A stretch of 44,649 bases of DNA from Deltaproteobacteria bacterium (GTDB lineage Bacteria > Desulfobacterota > BSN033 > UBA1163), in the NCBI GenBank assembly GCA_018333535.1, contig JAGXTA010000170.1, positions 1 through 44,649 on the forward strand, in the 5' to 3' direction. The notes beneath the pieces are model-generated. The model was not told the DNA's origin. It searched no databases and saw only the letters and a list, made by a program, of their open reading frames with translations. How positions within the stretch are numbered: position 1 is the first letter of the stretch; every line of letters begins with the position of its first letter. Made by a program: the position numbers and the translations under genes. This document shows positions 33,084 to 41,386 of this stretch, piece by piece.

Positions 33084-33473
33084 TCAATAAAGTGAAAAAC
33101 CCTGGTCCTGAAAATCGGGATCAAAGGCGAAGGCCTTTTCTACGCCTCTTCGCTTCATTACGATAAAACTTGTGCAATCCACTAAACTGATCCCTCGCTT
33201 TCCAATCCTTTCGAGTTCCCTTACCGCCTCCTCATGCAACTCCATATCAACCCATTCCACCTCAAACGATTTGGCATTCCTCAGAAAGAGAACCGCTGAA
33301 GGAAGCCCTAATCTTTCTTGGAAGAGAGCAACGCTTTCCAGCAGAATATAATTGTGTAGGAGAAATGTCTCTCCAGACTCCAAAACATTTTGAAATTTAT
33401 TATACGCAGCAGCGTGATTAGGATCATTCTTATCTGCCAAGGCATAAATGGCCGATGTATCCAGGAAAATCAT
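33084..33473 (-). CDS. vapC: VapC-like PIN-domain toxin
   Basis: A 129-residue PIN-domain protein: FLDTSAIYALADKNDPNH holds the first acidic residue (D5), VDMELHEEAV a second acidic segment, LVDCTSFIVMKRRG a third aspartate, and FAFDPDFQDQGF a fourth. Such proteins are metal-dependent RNases, usually cutting tRNA or rRNA. The start codon overlaps the antitoxin stop (ATGA), the normal coupled arrangement. Confidence 0.88.
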   Translation of the reverse strand: MIFLDTSAIYALADKNDPNHAAAYNKFQNVLESGETFLLHNYILLESVALFQERLGLPSAVLFLRNAKSFEVEWVDMELHEEAVRELERIGKRGISLVDCTSFIVMKRRGVEKAFAFDPDFQDQGFSLY

Positions 33474-33721
33474 TTCTGGAGGACCTCCTCAAGGGCTTCG
33501 TCATGTCGCTCGGATATGGGTTTAAGACGACCTTGCTTTGAATGACCTGAACCGATAAATGTAAAATCCTTTACCGAGAAAGTTCTATGGCGATCGGGTT
33601 GGGAAATATCTTTTTTTACGATTTCTCGTATCACCCCTGCAATCGATTTCTTCTCCTTGAATGCCCGATGCCTTAGCAGGTCATAGACCTCTTCCTCTAA
33701 TTGAATCTGAGCTCGCTTCAT
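33470..33721 (-). CDS. vapB: VapB-like antitoxin (ribbon-helix-helix)
   Basis: An 83-residue protein. MKRAQIQLEEEVYDLLRHRAFKEKKSIAGVIREIV fits a ribbon-helix-helix DNA-binding fold, and the C-terminal half (TFIGSGHSKQGRL...ERHDEALEEVLQK) would wrap the PIN toxin. The ATG at 33721 is fixed by GGAGG upstream; an earlier ATG at 33739 is less likely. It should bind its own promoter; a 12-base palindrome lies in the promoter spacer at 33759-33770. Confidence 0.82.
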   Translation of the reverse strand: MKRAQIQLEEEVYDLLRHRAFKEKKSIAGVIREIVKKDISQPDRHRTFSVKDFTFIGSGHSKQGRLKPISERHDEALEEVLQK

Positions 33722-33752
33722 AATAAATTCCTCCTGCATCTTCTTGCTTTTA

Positions 33753-33781
33753 AATTTAACATCATGATGTCATGGTGTCAA
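33753..33781 (-). promoter_or_regulatory. vapBC promoter with an overlapping operator palindrome
   Basis: On the minus strand TTGACA (33776-33781) is perfect and a 17-base spacer leads to TAAATT (33753-33758, 4/6). The perfect palindrome ACATCATGATGT (33759-33770) fills most of the spacer next to the -10. This is where an antitoxin repressor would block RNA polymerase. Confidence 0.65.
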
Positions 33782-34034
33782 GCATTTACTTTTTGAAGAA
33801 AGTCTTCAAATTTTACAAGATATTTCGGGTCAGGAGACCCGAATCTACCCTCTTATTATACAACCCGACGTGTAGGGGGCAGGTCTCCTGACCTGCACTC
33901 AACGGGTGATCATGGAGGGCAAGGCTTAAATCCAGACTTAATCGGGATGACAAAAGCAACTCTCAAGGGTTGCCCTACAAAATCGCTCAATTTAGGTTCC
34001 AGAAAATCCAATAAGTTTTAAATCTTTTTGCCTT
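33782..34034. other. Gene-free stretch between the toxin-antitoxin and ferredoxin genes
   Basis: It holds CGGGTCAGGAGACCCG (a short palindrome near 33827) and CAGGTCTCCTGACCTG (near 33881), which also pair with each other, and otherwise no gene. The paired GGTC words look like another intergenic repeat. Confidence 0.5.
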
Positions 34035-34048
34035 TTGACTTAGATCAA
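34035..34048 (+). promoter_or_regulatory. FNR/CRP-family operator upstream of the ferredoxin gene
   Basis: TTGACTTAGATCAA matches the FNR-type half-sites TTGAT-N4-ATCAA at 9 of 10 positions. Regulators of the CRP/FNR superfamily (such as FNR, DNR, HcpR) bind such sites. The centre is 68 bases upstream of the ATG at 34110, a place for activation. No regulator gene of this type is in the window. Confidence 0.5.
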
Positions 34049-34109
34049 GGAAAAAGCTTTTGAAGCAGGCTATCTTTAAATCAAAAATAACCCAAGGGAG
34101 GAATAAAAG

Positions 34110-34898
34110 ATGGCAACGAGAAAGATTGTTAAGATTGATGAGGAAAAGTGTAATGGATGTGGTCTCTGTATTCCCAACTGTGCTGAGGGTGCGATTCAGA
34201 TCGTGGACGGGAAGGCAAAACTAATAACAGACAAGTTCTGCGATGGTCTGGGCGCCTGTCTTGGACATTGTCCTGAGGATGCCATCACCATCATTGAAAG
34301 AGAGGCTGAAGAATTCGATGAAAAGGCAGTGGAAATTCATCTCCACAAGAAACAGGAGGTTCCTTCTCAGCTTCATCCTCAACCTAAACCTCAACCTGAA
34401 TTTGCCGGCTGCCCTTCATCGAGGGTATTGCAATTCCAGGTTCCCAAACCCATCGAGACAGGGCCTGCTACCCCGTCTGTCTCCCAGCTCTCTCAATGGC
34501 CTGTGCAACTGAAATTAGTGCCTGTCAATGCCCCCTATTTTCAGGATGCGGATCTCCTGGTGGCTGCGGACTGTGTTCCTTTTGCCTACCCTGACTTCCA
34601 TCAGGATTTTCTCAAAGGGAAGGCTGTCGTCGTAGGTTGCCCGAAATTGGATGATATCAAGCTTTACAGGGAAAAATTGACGGAGATCTTCAAGACGAAT
34701 TCCATTAAGAGCGTAACCTTACCTTTTATGGAGGTCCCCTGCTGTTTCGGCCTGGTCAAGGCAACAGAGGATGCGATCGAAGCTTCGGGGAAAAATATTC
34801 CCTTTAAAAAGGTTAAAATCGGACTCCACGGAGAGATCAAACCAGAAGCAGAGGTAGGGGCCTTTAATCGTCCCCGCACCTTCGCCCACCCGCATTAA
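34110..34898 (+). CDS. Two-[4Fe-4S] ferredoxin-domain protein with conserved C-terminal domain
   Basis: A 262-residue cytoplasmic protein. The N-terminal 65 residues bind two [4Fe-4S] clusters through CNGCGLCIPNC and CDGLGACLGHC, each with a further cysteine pattern of the ferredoxin type. A proline- and glutamine-rich linker follows. The C-terminal domain (from about residue 130) has ADCVPFAYPDFHQDF, VVGCPKLDD and EVPCCFGL. The same architecture is found near hybrid-cluster-protein genes of sulfate reducers, although no hcp is present here. The TAAAAGATGG region and AAGGGAGGAATAA before the ATG give a strong start. An FNR/CRP-like site lies upstream. Possible role: electron supply for a redox enzyme coping with nitrogen oxides. 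Confidence 0.87.
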   Translation: MATRKIVKIDEEKCNGCGLCIPNCAEGAIQIVDGKAKLITDKFCDGLGACLGHCPEDAITIIEREAEEFDEKAVEIHLHKKQEVPSQLHPQPKPQPEFAGCPSSRVLQFQVPKPIETGPATPSVSQLSQWPVQLKLVPVNAPYFQDADLLVAADCVPFAYPDFHQDFLKGKAVVVGCPKLDDIKLYREKLTEIFKTNSIKSVTLPFMEVPCCFGLVKATEDAIEASGKNIPFKKVKIGLHGEIKPEAEVGAFNRPRTFAHPH

Positions 34899-34947
34899 CT
34901 AAATGGTTCGAGCAGGAGATGGGGTGATGGGGAAATAGGGAGATGAA

Positions 34948-34984
34948 TTGCGGAATACGGGTTTTTCTGGGTCGTATTCCGCAA
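34948..34984 (+). terminator. Hairpin after the ferredoxin gene
   Basis: TTGCGGAATACG (34948-34959) and CGTATTCCGCAA (34973-34984) form a perfect 12-base stem around a 13-base loop. It is 50 bases after the ferredoxin stop and 48 before the next gene. No T-run follows, so it may slow RNA polymerase or protect the mRNA end rather than terminate fully. Confidence 0.55.
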
Positions 34985-35031
34985 TAAAACCACCTCTTGA
35001 ACCCTCAAAAACAATGAGTTAATGAAACCTT

Positions 35032-35973
35032 GTGCAACTGCCGCTTCAAATTACCGAACATGTTACCCTCCTGGGGAGTGAGTTCTTTAACCTCTATCTC
35101 GTCCGAGGCGAGACCAATGCCATCATCGAGGGCGGGGTCAGCGCGGTCGCCTATCCTTTCCTGAACCAACTCAACCAACTCGATGTCTCTCCTGAATCCA
35201 TCTCTCATCTCGTTATCCTCCACTCCCACTTCGACCATATGATGGTTTTTCCTCTCCTGATAAACAAATACCCCTGGATGAAGATCGTCTCTTCTGTCTT
35301 AAATCGAGCAACCTTTTTAAACGAGCGAATTATGGGAAAGATTTTTGATTCCGACAGGACGATGACTCTGACGTTGATGGAGGAAGGTTTAATATCAGAG
35401 GCTCCAACGCTTACTCCCTCAGCTTCATTTCCGCTCGATATTGCTCTGGAGGAAGGCTCGATCCTCGACCTCGGCAAGAGTGCGACGATAAGGTTTATCG
35501 AGGCGCCCGGCCACGCCCCTGACTGCCTCTGTGCTTACCTGGAAAAAGAAGAAACGCTCTTCTGCACTGATGCGGCGGGTTTCTACACGCCTCCTGATTT
35601 CTTCCGGCCCAATTACTGGTACCGTCTCGATGACGCAGAAAAATCCCTGGATAAGATGAAAACCATCGATCCCCGAATCCTGTGCCGGGGCCATTATGGA
35701 GCCATCTCAGGGAGAGAGGAGGTAAGGAACCACCTAAAAATGGGGCGGCAGGCCATTGAGGACTTTAAGACCTTTGCGCTGGAGAGGATTCAAGAAGGTT
35801 GGTCAATGGATAAGATAACAGAAGAGGTAACGGAGCGGTTTTCAAGGGGGTTCCTCCAGTTCTTTCCTCCTGAGGATAATCAGCGACTCTGGAGATTATT
35901 GGTCCAGAGGACCCTTGAACATCTAAATTTGGTTTCTAACTCTTTCTTGACGTCTTCGCCTGAAAAAGAGTGA
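35032..35973 (+). CDS. MBL-fold metallo-hydrolase
   Basis: A 313-residue protein with the metal motif HSHFDH, later histidine in EAPGHAPDCLC, aspartate in LFCTDAAGF and histidine in CRGHYGAIS. It belongs to the glyoxalase II/MBL group. The C-terminal 80 residues are an additional helical region. Without substrate pocket analysis no reaction can be assigned. The start is a GTG with no clear ribosome site; the frame has a stop just nine bases upstream, so this is the longest form possible. Its end overlaps the FmdB-like gene on the opposite strand by 38 bases. Confidence 0.85.
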   Translation: MQLPLQITEHVTLLGSEFFNLYLVRGETNAIIEGGVSAVAYPFLNQLNQLDVSPESISHLVILHSHFDHMMVFPLLINKYPWMKIVSSVLNRATFLNERIMGKIFDSDRTMTLTLMEEGLISEAPTLTPSASFPLDIALEEGSILDLGKSATIRFIEAPGHAPDCLCAYLEKEETLFCTDAAGFYTPPDFFRPNYWYRLDDAEKSLDKMKTIDPRILCRGHYGAISGREEVRNHLKMGRQAIEDFKTFALERIQEGWSMDKITEEVTERFSRGFLQFFPPEDNQRLWRLLVQRTLEHLNLVSNSFLTSSPEKE

Positions 35974-36100
35974 TGAGTTGCTCCACTTTTTTGCCCCCGC
36001 ATTTCGGGCACTTCGCCTTGCTGGCGTCATGGTCTTTGATGCTGAGAATGAGAGAAAATTTCTTTTTGCATGCTGGACAACGATAGTCATAAGTAGGCAT
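35936..36100 (-). CDS. FmdB-type zinc-ribbon protein
   Basis: A 54-residue protein starting MPTYDYRCPACKKKF with a CPAC and a CPKCGG pair, the single zinc ribbon of the FmdB family of putative regulators. The ATG at 36100 has GGGGAGGA upstream. The C-terminal tail (FQAKTSRKS) extends across the end of the convergent MBL gene. Confidence 0.87.
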   Translation of the reverse strand: MPTYDYRCPACKKKFSLILSIKDHDASKAKCPKCGGKKVEQLITLFQAKTSRKS

Positions 36101-36129
36101 TGGCTCTTCCTCCCCTTTCAATAAAATCT

Positions 36130-36345
36130 AATGGGTTTCTCGCATATCTTTTGATTTCATAATATCAAAATCCAGCCCCTCCCTGTCAAGAGGCTTTTTG
36201 AGATTTCTGGAAAAACACAGAAATCTCTGATTACACCGATTAGGAACCGATTACACAGATTAGAAATCTGTTGATAAATAAAGAAAAATCTGTGGAATCA
36301 TTTTTTAAAATCTGTGTAATCAGAGAGCGAAAGGTAGTTTTTCAG
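36130..36345. repeat. Dispersed ATCTGTG/TGATTACAC repeats
   Basis: AATCTGTGTAATCA and related words (CTCTGATTACACCGATTAGG, GATTACACAGATTAG, TCTGTGTAATCAGAGAG) occur several times in both orientations at 36220-36335 and can pair end to end, giving a long imperfect hairpin. This is a widespread intergenic repeat word. No gene is seen. Confidence 0.6.
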
Positions 36346-36350
36346 AGCTC

Positions 36351-37574
36351 TCACTTTTTCTTCAATGGCCAGAGGATCAATGGTCCTGTCAATCCGCCCA
36401 GCCCCAGGATCGCAAATGCCCAGCCCCAATTGGGAACAAATCCGAATCGAGTCAACGCATCGGCCGGATTGGTGAGATCCAATACATATCCGAAGGCAAT
36501 GGGCGAAAGCGATGCCGCTCCCCAGCCCAAGAGGGATTGCAGGGCCATGGTCCTGCCTAATCCACCGGGTCGCGCAAGCTCGGTTACTCCCGTTGAAAGC
36601 ACTGAAGACTCGCCCGTTACCATAAATCCATAAACGAGCGAAAGAACGATGACCAGCGCGATGGGAAAACCCCTTGTCCAGCCGATGATAAGAGAGAGCA
36701 CACTGCTCCCCAACATCACCACGATGATTGTGTGAACTCTTCCGAATCGATCGGAGAGTGTGCCGCCTAATGCATTGGAGAGGGCTCCTGCTAATGTGAC
36801 CGCTCCGGCAATGGCCGCACTGAGGCTCACCGCTTTCTCCAAATCATATTGGGCTGTCAGAAGACAGGCCGTGAGAAAAGCAACGATCCACCCTCTCATC
36901 CCGAACATCTCCCACATATGGGCCGCATATCCTCCGATCATCATCAGGGCAGGCCGGTTTTTTAAAATTTCTTTGAGAGGAATTCTGAGCTCCTCCTCTG
37001 CCTCTGTCCTCACCTCCTCGCCTAATTTGAAGAGGGCGATGATCCCTCCGGCGATTGGACCTAATGAGGTGATGAGAAAGGCCCATCTCCATGCGAAAAG
37101 AGAGTTGAGAATTCCGGTGAGAAAGAGGGAGATGGCTGCCCCGAAGGTGAAGGCGCCCACATAGATTCCTACAGCCCTGCCCCTCTCCCTCGACGAAAAT
37201 CGTTCAGATACCATCCTCAACCCGGGCATATAGGTTCCCGCGAAACCAATCCCAATCAGTGTCCTCAGAAACATTGCCGAATAGAATCCCTCAGCCCAGA
37301 AAGAGAGGAGGATCCCGGCAAGTCCTGCCCAGAGCGAGGTCATAAGGTAGATATATTTCGTGTTGATATAATCGGTCAGCGAGGTGAAGAGGACGACCGC
37401 CAGGATATAACCGATCTGGTAGGAAGAGAAGATCCAGCCTGCTTCGCTATTGGTCAGTGACCATTCTTTCTGGAGGATGGGAAGGAGGGCGGAATAGTTA
37501 TTGAAGACAAGCATCGTGCCGATCTCAGCGAGAGAGAGCCAGATCAGCCATCTGAAACGATCATCGAGCCTCAT
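36351..37574 (-). CDS. Major facilitator superfamily transporter
   Basis: A 407-residue protein with twelve hydrophobic helices. The first half has the MFS loop element SLTDYINTKYIYLMTS and RERGRAVGIYVGAFTFG; the second half has GTLSDRFGRVHTIIVVML. It could be a nitrate/nitrite-type or metabolite carrier; the substrate is not clear. Its start overlaps the end of the exonuclease gene by 14 bases on the same strand, so it is probably co-transcribed with mrfB. Confidence 0.9.
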   Translation of the reverse strand: MRLDDRFRWLIWLSLAEIGTMLVFNNYSALLPILQKEWSLTNSEAGWIFSSYQIGYILAVVLFTSLTDYINTKYIYLMTSLWAGLAGILLSFWAEGFYSAMFLRTLIGIGFAGTYMPGLRMVSERFSSRERGRAVGIYVGAFTFGAAISLFLTGILNSLFAWRWAFLITSLGPIAGGIIALFKLGEEVRTEAEEELRIPLKEILKNRPALMMIGGYAAHMWEMFGMRGWIVAFLTACLLTAQYDLEKAVSLSAAIAGAVTLAGALSNALGGTLSDRFGRVHTIIVVMLGSSVLSLIIGWTRGFPIALVIVLSLVYGFMVTGESSVLSTGVTELARPGGLGRTMALQSLLGWGAASLSPIAFGYVLDLTNPADALTRFGFVPNWGWAFAILGLGGLTGPLILWPLKKK

Positions 37575-38850
37575 TGCCGACCTTTTTCTTCAGCAATCTC
37601 TGCTTCCTCTCAAGGAGAAGCTCGATCTCCTTCTCCCGATGAGAGGGAGTCATGGCCAATGCCTGATCCACATAAGCGATAGCCTTCTCAAACTCCTTGA
37701 GCCGGTGTTCATGATATTTTGCCAGTTCGATGCAGGGATGACCATCCCTTTTATAGGGCCATCCCATCATCTCTTCCCAGAGAGATCGGGCCTTCTCAGT
37801 CTCTCCGGTCTTTTTGAAGGCCGTGGAGAGCCATTTCATCACGTCCCAGGCAAGCTCATCGTCGCACCGCTTCAGGGCAATCTCGAAGCAGGGGATCGCC
37901 TTCTGACGATCTCCATGATCCCAGAAGAGTCTCCCGAGAGAAAAATGTTCCACTCCCTTCCTGGGCCGTGCCGCCTGCGGATCATGGTAGATGAGATGAA
38001 TCCTCCCTGCCAGGGCCACCATCGTGAGGATATCCATCCGGTTGTGGTAGAAGACGCGGTGGATCTTTCTCGCATCTCCCGTCTGGATATAGTCGAAATA
38101 GAGGGAGGGAATCCACTCCGATGGAATATCATCCTCTCTCTCCATCCCCAGGAGTCTTGATTCCAGTGTGACCAGACGGCAGTTCTCATAGGCCCCTTTC
38201 CAGATCTTTCGCGATGGATAGAGGAGGTCGAAGTTGGGCATCTCCCTGATCTTTGAACGCTTCCGCGAAAGGATGAATCGAGTCTCGAGGAGCGGAATGT
38301 CATAATGCCTGCCATTGAAGGTGACCAGGAACTGAAAGGAATCGAGGATCTCCTGCAGAATGGAAAGGGAAGCCCTCTCCTCCGAATAGTCTCTCATGAA
38401 GAGCTGGTGGACGACAAACCCATCTCCCTGAAAGAACCCTAATCCCACCATAAAGGCAAATGTGCCTGTGCCGCCTGAGAGGCCGGTCGTCTCCGTGTCA
38501 AGAAAGAGGGCCTTCCTGAAATCGAGCTCCTTCAACCGGTCGTCTCTCAAGAGGAGATGAGCTGGATAGGTGGGGATGTCGTGGAGCTCGGCCAGAGTCA
38601 TCTCTCCGTATCGAAAATGAGGAGGGAAAAACTCCTCTGCCTGAAAGGTCTCCCCCTCAGGCGTGGAGATAACTTTTCCGTCAACCAGTTTGTCGATGGG
38701 AAAGAGTTCTCGCTTCCGATAGACCTTCTCCGGCCGGAGAAGACGATCCAGACGTCCCCTCAAGTCTCCCCCTCCCTCATCTTCTTCGATTGAGGCAGTA
38801 GGAGTTTTAGATATAGAGGAAAGTTGTTTGAGACGCTCTCTGAGATCCAT
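37561..38850 (-). CDS. mrfB: MrfB/YprB-like exonuclease with TPR-like C-terminus
   Basis: A 429-residue protein. A ribonuclease H-like DEDD nuclease domain has FLDTETTGLSGGTGTFAF (D118, E120), TFNGRHYDIPLLETRF and YHNRMDILTMVALAGRI, giving the four acidic metal ligands. The C-terminal 120 residues are helical TPR-like pairs (LGRLFWDHGDRQKAIPCFEIAL). It matches YprB/MrfB, which works with the helicase MrfA in repair of mitomycin C damage in Bacillus. The gene lies directly after that helicase, 100 bases downstream. The ATG at 38850 is preferred over a TTG six bases upstream. The homology is clear; the repair role in this organism is inferred. Confidence 0.83.
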   Translation of the reverse strand: MDLRERLKQLSSISKTPTASIEEDEGGGDLRGRLDRLLRPEKVYRKRELFPIDKLVDGKVISTPEGETFQAEEFFPPHFRYGEMTLAELHDIPTYPAHLLLRDDRLKELDFRKALFLDTETTGLSGGTGTFAFMVGLGFFQGDGFVVHQLFMRDYSEERASLSILQEILDSFQFLVTFNGRHYDIPLLETRFILSRKRSKIREMPNFDLLYPSRKIWKGAYENCRLVTLESRLLGMEREDDIPSEWIPSLYFDYIQTGDARKIHRVFYHNRMDILTMVALAGRIHLIYHDPQAARPRKGVEHFSLGRLFWDHGDRQKAIPCFEIALKRCDDELAWDVMKWLSTAFKKTGETEKARSLWEEMMGWPYKRDGHPCIELAKYHEHRLKEFEKAIAYVDQALAMTPSHREKEIELLLERKQRLLKKKVGNEAR

Positions 38851-38949
38851 CTTCAATAAGAATAGGGTTCGAGGATTCCAGGGTTCATGGGTTCGAGTAT
38901 AAATTCATTTCACTTGGTCACTTGAACCCTTGACCCCTTGGCCCCTTTT
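38851..38949. repeat. Inverted GGGTTC repeats between mrfB and mrfA
   Basis: GGGTTCGAGGATTCCAGGGTTC on one side and TTGAACCCTTGACCCCTTGG on the other can pair around an AT-rich loop. Although GGTTCGA recalls a tRNA T-loop, no cloverleaf can be built. It is probably an intergenic repeat and could reduce readthrough between the two genes. Confidence 0.4.
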
Positions 38950-41301
38950 TTATTTTAGTATTTCTTCCAACAACGCCAGCGCTACTTCTTTCGATTTTTC
39001 GCCCACCTCTTTCACCGGACCCACACAGGAGGGGCATCCGTATGGGCATTCGCATTTTGAGATGAGCCTCTTCGTCTTCTCAAGGAGACTCATCGTGTCG
39101 TCAAAGAGTTGGTGGCTGAATCCCATTCCTCCGGGATAATTATCATACATAAAGAGGGTGGGCTCAAAGAGATCGATCTTCTCGTTCGTCATCTCTTCCG
39201 GAGAGCTGAAGGAGGAATAAATTCCCTTCGAATCCCTCGAAAGCCTGATGAACCATTTCGCCCCCCGGTCTCCCACGCACCGGTTCAGATCGTGAGGATC
39301 GCACATCAGGTGAAGGGCGGCCATCGAATGGAAGGCATAGCCAAGCCCCAACACGCCTTCGATGGCTTCCAGTCTTGAATAGGAAAGTTGATCCAGCAGT
39401 TCCTTCTTAAATGTGATCCAGTAAGAAGTGGTGTGAAACTGGAGGTCCGGAAGTTCGATCTTTCCGTATCCCAGGTTTTCCAGAGTGTAGAACTTGATCT
39501 TCTTATACCCGACGATGCGCGTGGCAACCCTCACCTCGCCATGCTCATAGAAGATCCCCTCTCCTTGCTTTCTTTCAAAACCCTCCAGGATCGAGACATC
39601 GGTGTAGTCGATGGCATCGGTGTAGTAGTCTCCGGCTGTCTTCTTCACATAGGCCCTTCGATTGGGGTAATCGAGCCTCTCCACGGCGTAAATCTCCGAC
39701 TCGCAGAGATAGACCGCTCCCTCATAGAGCGTGGTATGGGCGGCGGTGAAATCCACCTCTGCGATCACCTCCTCCCTTTTCTTCGTCGTATCGACCACAA
39801 CGAAGTTCTCCTCGGAGGTTGAACGGAGGCTCACCTTCTCTGCCGGATAGGCATCCTTCGTCCAGTACCAGCGCTGGTCCACATAGTGAAGGGTTCCCTT
39901 CTCTTCGAGATATCGGAGGATCTCACTCAGGTCTTCTCTGCCAAAGCGCTCTCCATCCCGGAACGGGAGTTCGAAGGCGGCGCACTGGATATGGCTGAGG
40001 AGGACGAGAAGATTATCCGGATTGACCAGGCCGAATTCCGGCGATCTTCCGAAGAAGTAGTCCGGATTTTCGATGATGAACTGATCCAGAGGCTGGCTCC
40101 GCGCGATGAGAATGGCCAGCGACTTTTCCGTACGCCTTCCAACCCTTCCTGCCTGCTGATAGGTGCTGGCAATGGTTCCAGGATAGCCTGCAATCACACA
40201 GACATCGAGGTCTCCGATATCGATTCCGAGCTCAAGGGCATTGGTCGAGACAACGGCCTTGACCTCTTCCTCCCTCAATCCCTTCTCGATTTCCCTGCGG
40301 ACTTCAGGAAGATAGCCTCCGCGATATCCCCTGACCTTTCCCTTGTCTTCGAGCCTCTTCTCAAAACGGTCTTTCAAATACTTGGTCAGGACTTCCACAT
40401 TGAGACGACTCGTGGCAAAAAGAATCGTCTGTATCCCCTCTTTGAGAAAGGGCGAGACCAGCCTCCTTGCCGCATGAATATGATTCCCCCGGATCCCAAG
40501 CTCCTTGTTCACCACAGGCGGATTATAGAAGATGAAGACTTTCTCCGAAGAAGGGGCTCCATTTCGGTCGACCAGGGAAACCTCTCTCTCCAGTAGCTTT
40601 TCCGCCAGATCCTTCGGATTGGCAATCGTTGCCGAACAACAGATAAACTGGGGCTTCGATCCGTAAAATTCGCAGATCCGGCTCAGCCGCCTCAGAACAT
40701 TGGTCATATGCGATCCGAAGACGCCCCGGTAGGTATGAAGTTCGTCGATCACTACAAATCTCAAACTCTGGAGGAAGGTTACCCATTTCGTGTGATGGGG
40801 GAGGATTCCGGTATGGAGCATATCGGGATTGGTGATGACCACGTCTCCCTGTGTCCGGATCGCCTGCCGAGCATCCTGGGGCGTATCACCGTCATAGGTG
40901 AAGGTCCGGATCGGTTCTCCAAGCCTCTTCGTCAGGTTCTGGAGTTCGAACATCTGGTCCTGAGAAAGGGCTTTGGTGGGAAAAAGATAGAATGCCTTGG
41001 AGGACGGGTCGGAAAGTTTTCTATCCAAAACCGGCAGGTTGTAACAGAGGGTCTTCCCGGAGGCAGTAGGAGTCACAATCACCACATTCCGCCCCTCCTG
41101 AACATATTGAATGGCTTCGGCCTGGTGAGAGTAGAGCGATTCGATCCCTTCTGATCTCAACGCCTCTTTCAGAAGGGAATGAAGAAAGTCCGGGAAAGAC
41201 TCATATTGCCCCTCCCTTTTCTTAAAAATACGCAGGTCAGTGATACAGGGCGAGATGCTCTTTGAACGTTTCCACGACTGGATGATCTCTTCAATCGACA
41301 T
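38950..41301 (-). CDS. mrfA: MrfA/YprA-like DEAD/DEAH-box helicase with DUF1998
   Basis: A 783-residue superfamily 2 helicase. Motif I is TPTASGKTL (about 80), motif II VIDELHTYRG, motif III SATIANP and motif VI QQAGRVGRR. The C-terminal DUF1998 has a four-cysteine patch in KCECPYGCPSCVGP. This matches YprA/MrfA, which with MrfB forms a repair pathway for mitomycin C adducts independent of UvrABC. In this window the exonuclease gene is the next on the same strand. The ATG at 41301 gives MSIEEIIQSWK. Upstream, a short repeat (41330-41386) separates it from the HD-GYP gene. Confidence 0.9.
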   Translation of the reverse strand: MSIEEIIQSWKRSKSISPCITDLRIFKKREGQYESFPDFLHSLLKEALRSEGIESLYSHQAEAIQYVQEGRNVVIVTPTASGKTLCYNLPVLDRKLSDPSSKAFYLFPTKALSQDQMFELQNLTKRLGEPIRTFTYDGDTPQDARQAIRTQGDVVITNPDMLHTGILPHHTKWVTFLQSLRFVVIDELHTYRGVFGSHMTNVLRRLSRICEFYGSKPQFICCSATIANPKDLAEKLLEREVSLVDRNGAPSSEKVFIFYNPPVVNKELGIRGNHIHAARRLVSPFLKEGIQTILFATSRLNVEVLTKYLKDRFEKRLEDKGKVRGYRGGYLPEVRREIEKGLREEEVKAVVSTNALELGIDIGDLDVCVIAGYPGTIASTYQQAGRVGRRTEKSLAILIARSQPLDQFIIENPDYFFGRSPEFGLVNPDNLLVLLSHIQCAAFELPFRDGERFGREDLSEILRYLEEKGTLHYVDQRWYWTKDAYPAEKVSLRSTSEENFVVVDTTKKREEVIAEVDFTAAHTTLYEGAVYLCESEIYAVERLDYPNRRAYVKKTAGDYYTDAIDYTDVSILEGFERKQGEGIFYEHGEVRVATRIVGYKKIKFYTLENLGYGKIELPDLQFHTTSYWITFKKELLDQLSYSRLEAIEGVLGLGYAFHSMAALHLMCDPHDLNRCVGDRGAKWFIRLSRDSKGIYSSFSSPEEMTNEKIDLFEPTLFMYDNYPGGMGFSHQLFDDTMSLLEKTKRLISKCECPYGCPSCVGPVKEVGEKSKEVALALLEEILK

Positions 41302-41386
41302 TCCAGATCCTCCACACTACCTGGAGGGTGGGGCCTAAAGTTTTTAAACTCCGCACTCCGAACTCCGAACTCTTAACTCCGGACTT

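Noticed and set aside
38870-38910. tRNA-like GGTTCGA words
   Set aside because: No acceptor stem, D-arm or anticodon arm can be drawn around them; the words belong to an inverted repeat.
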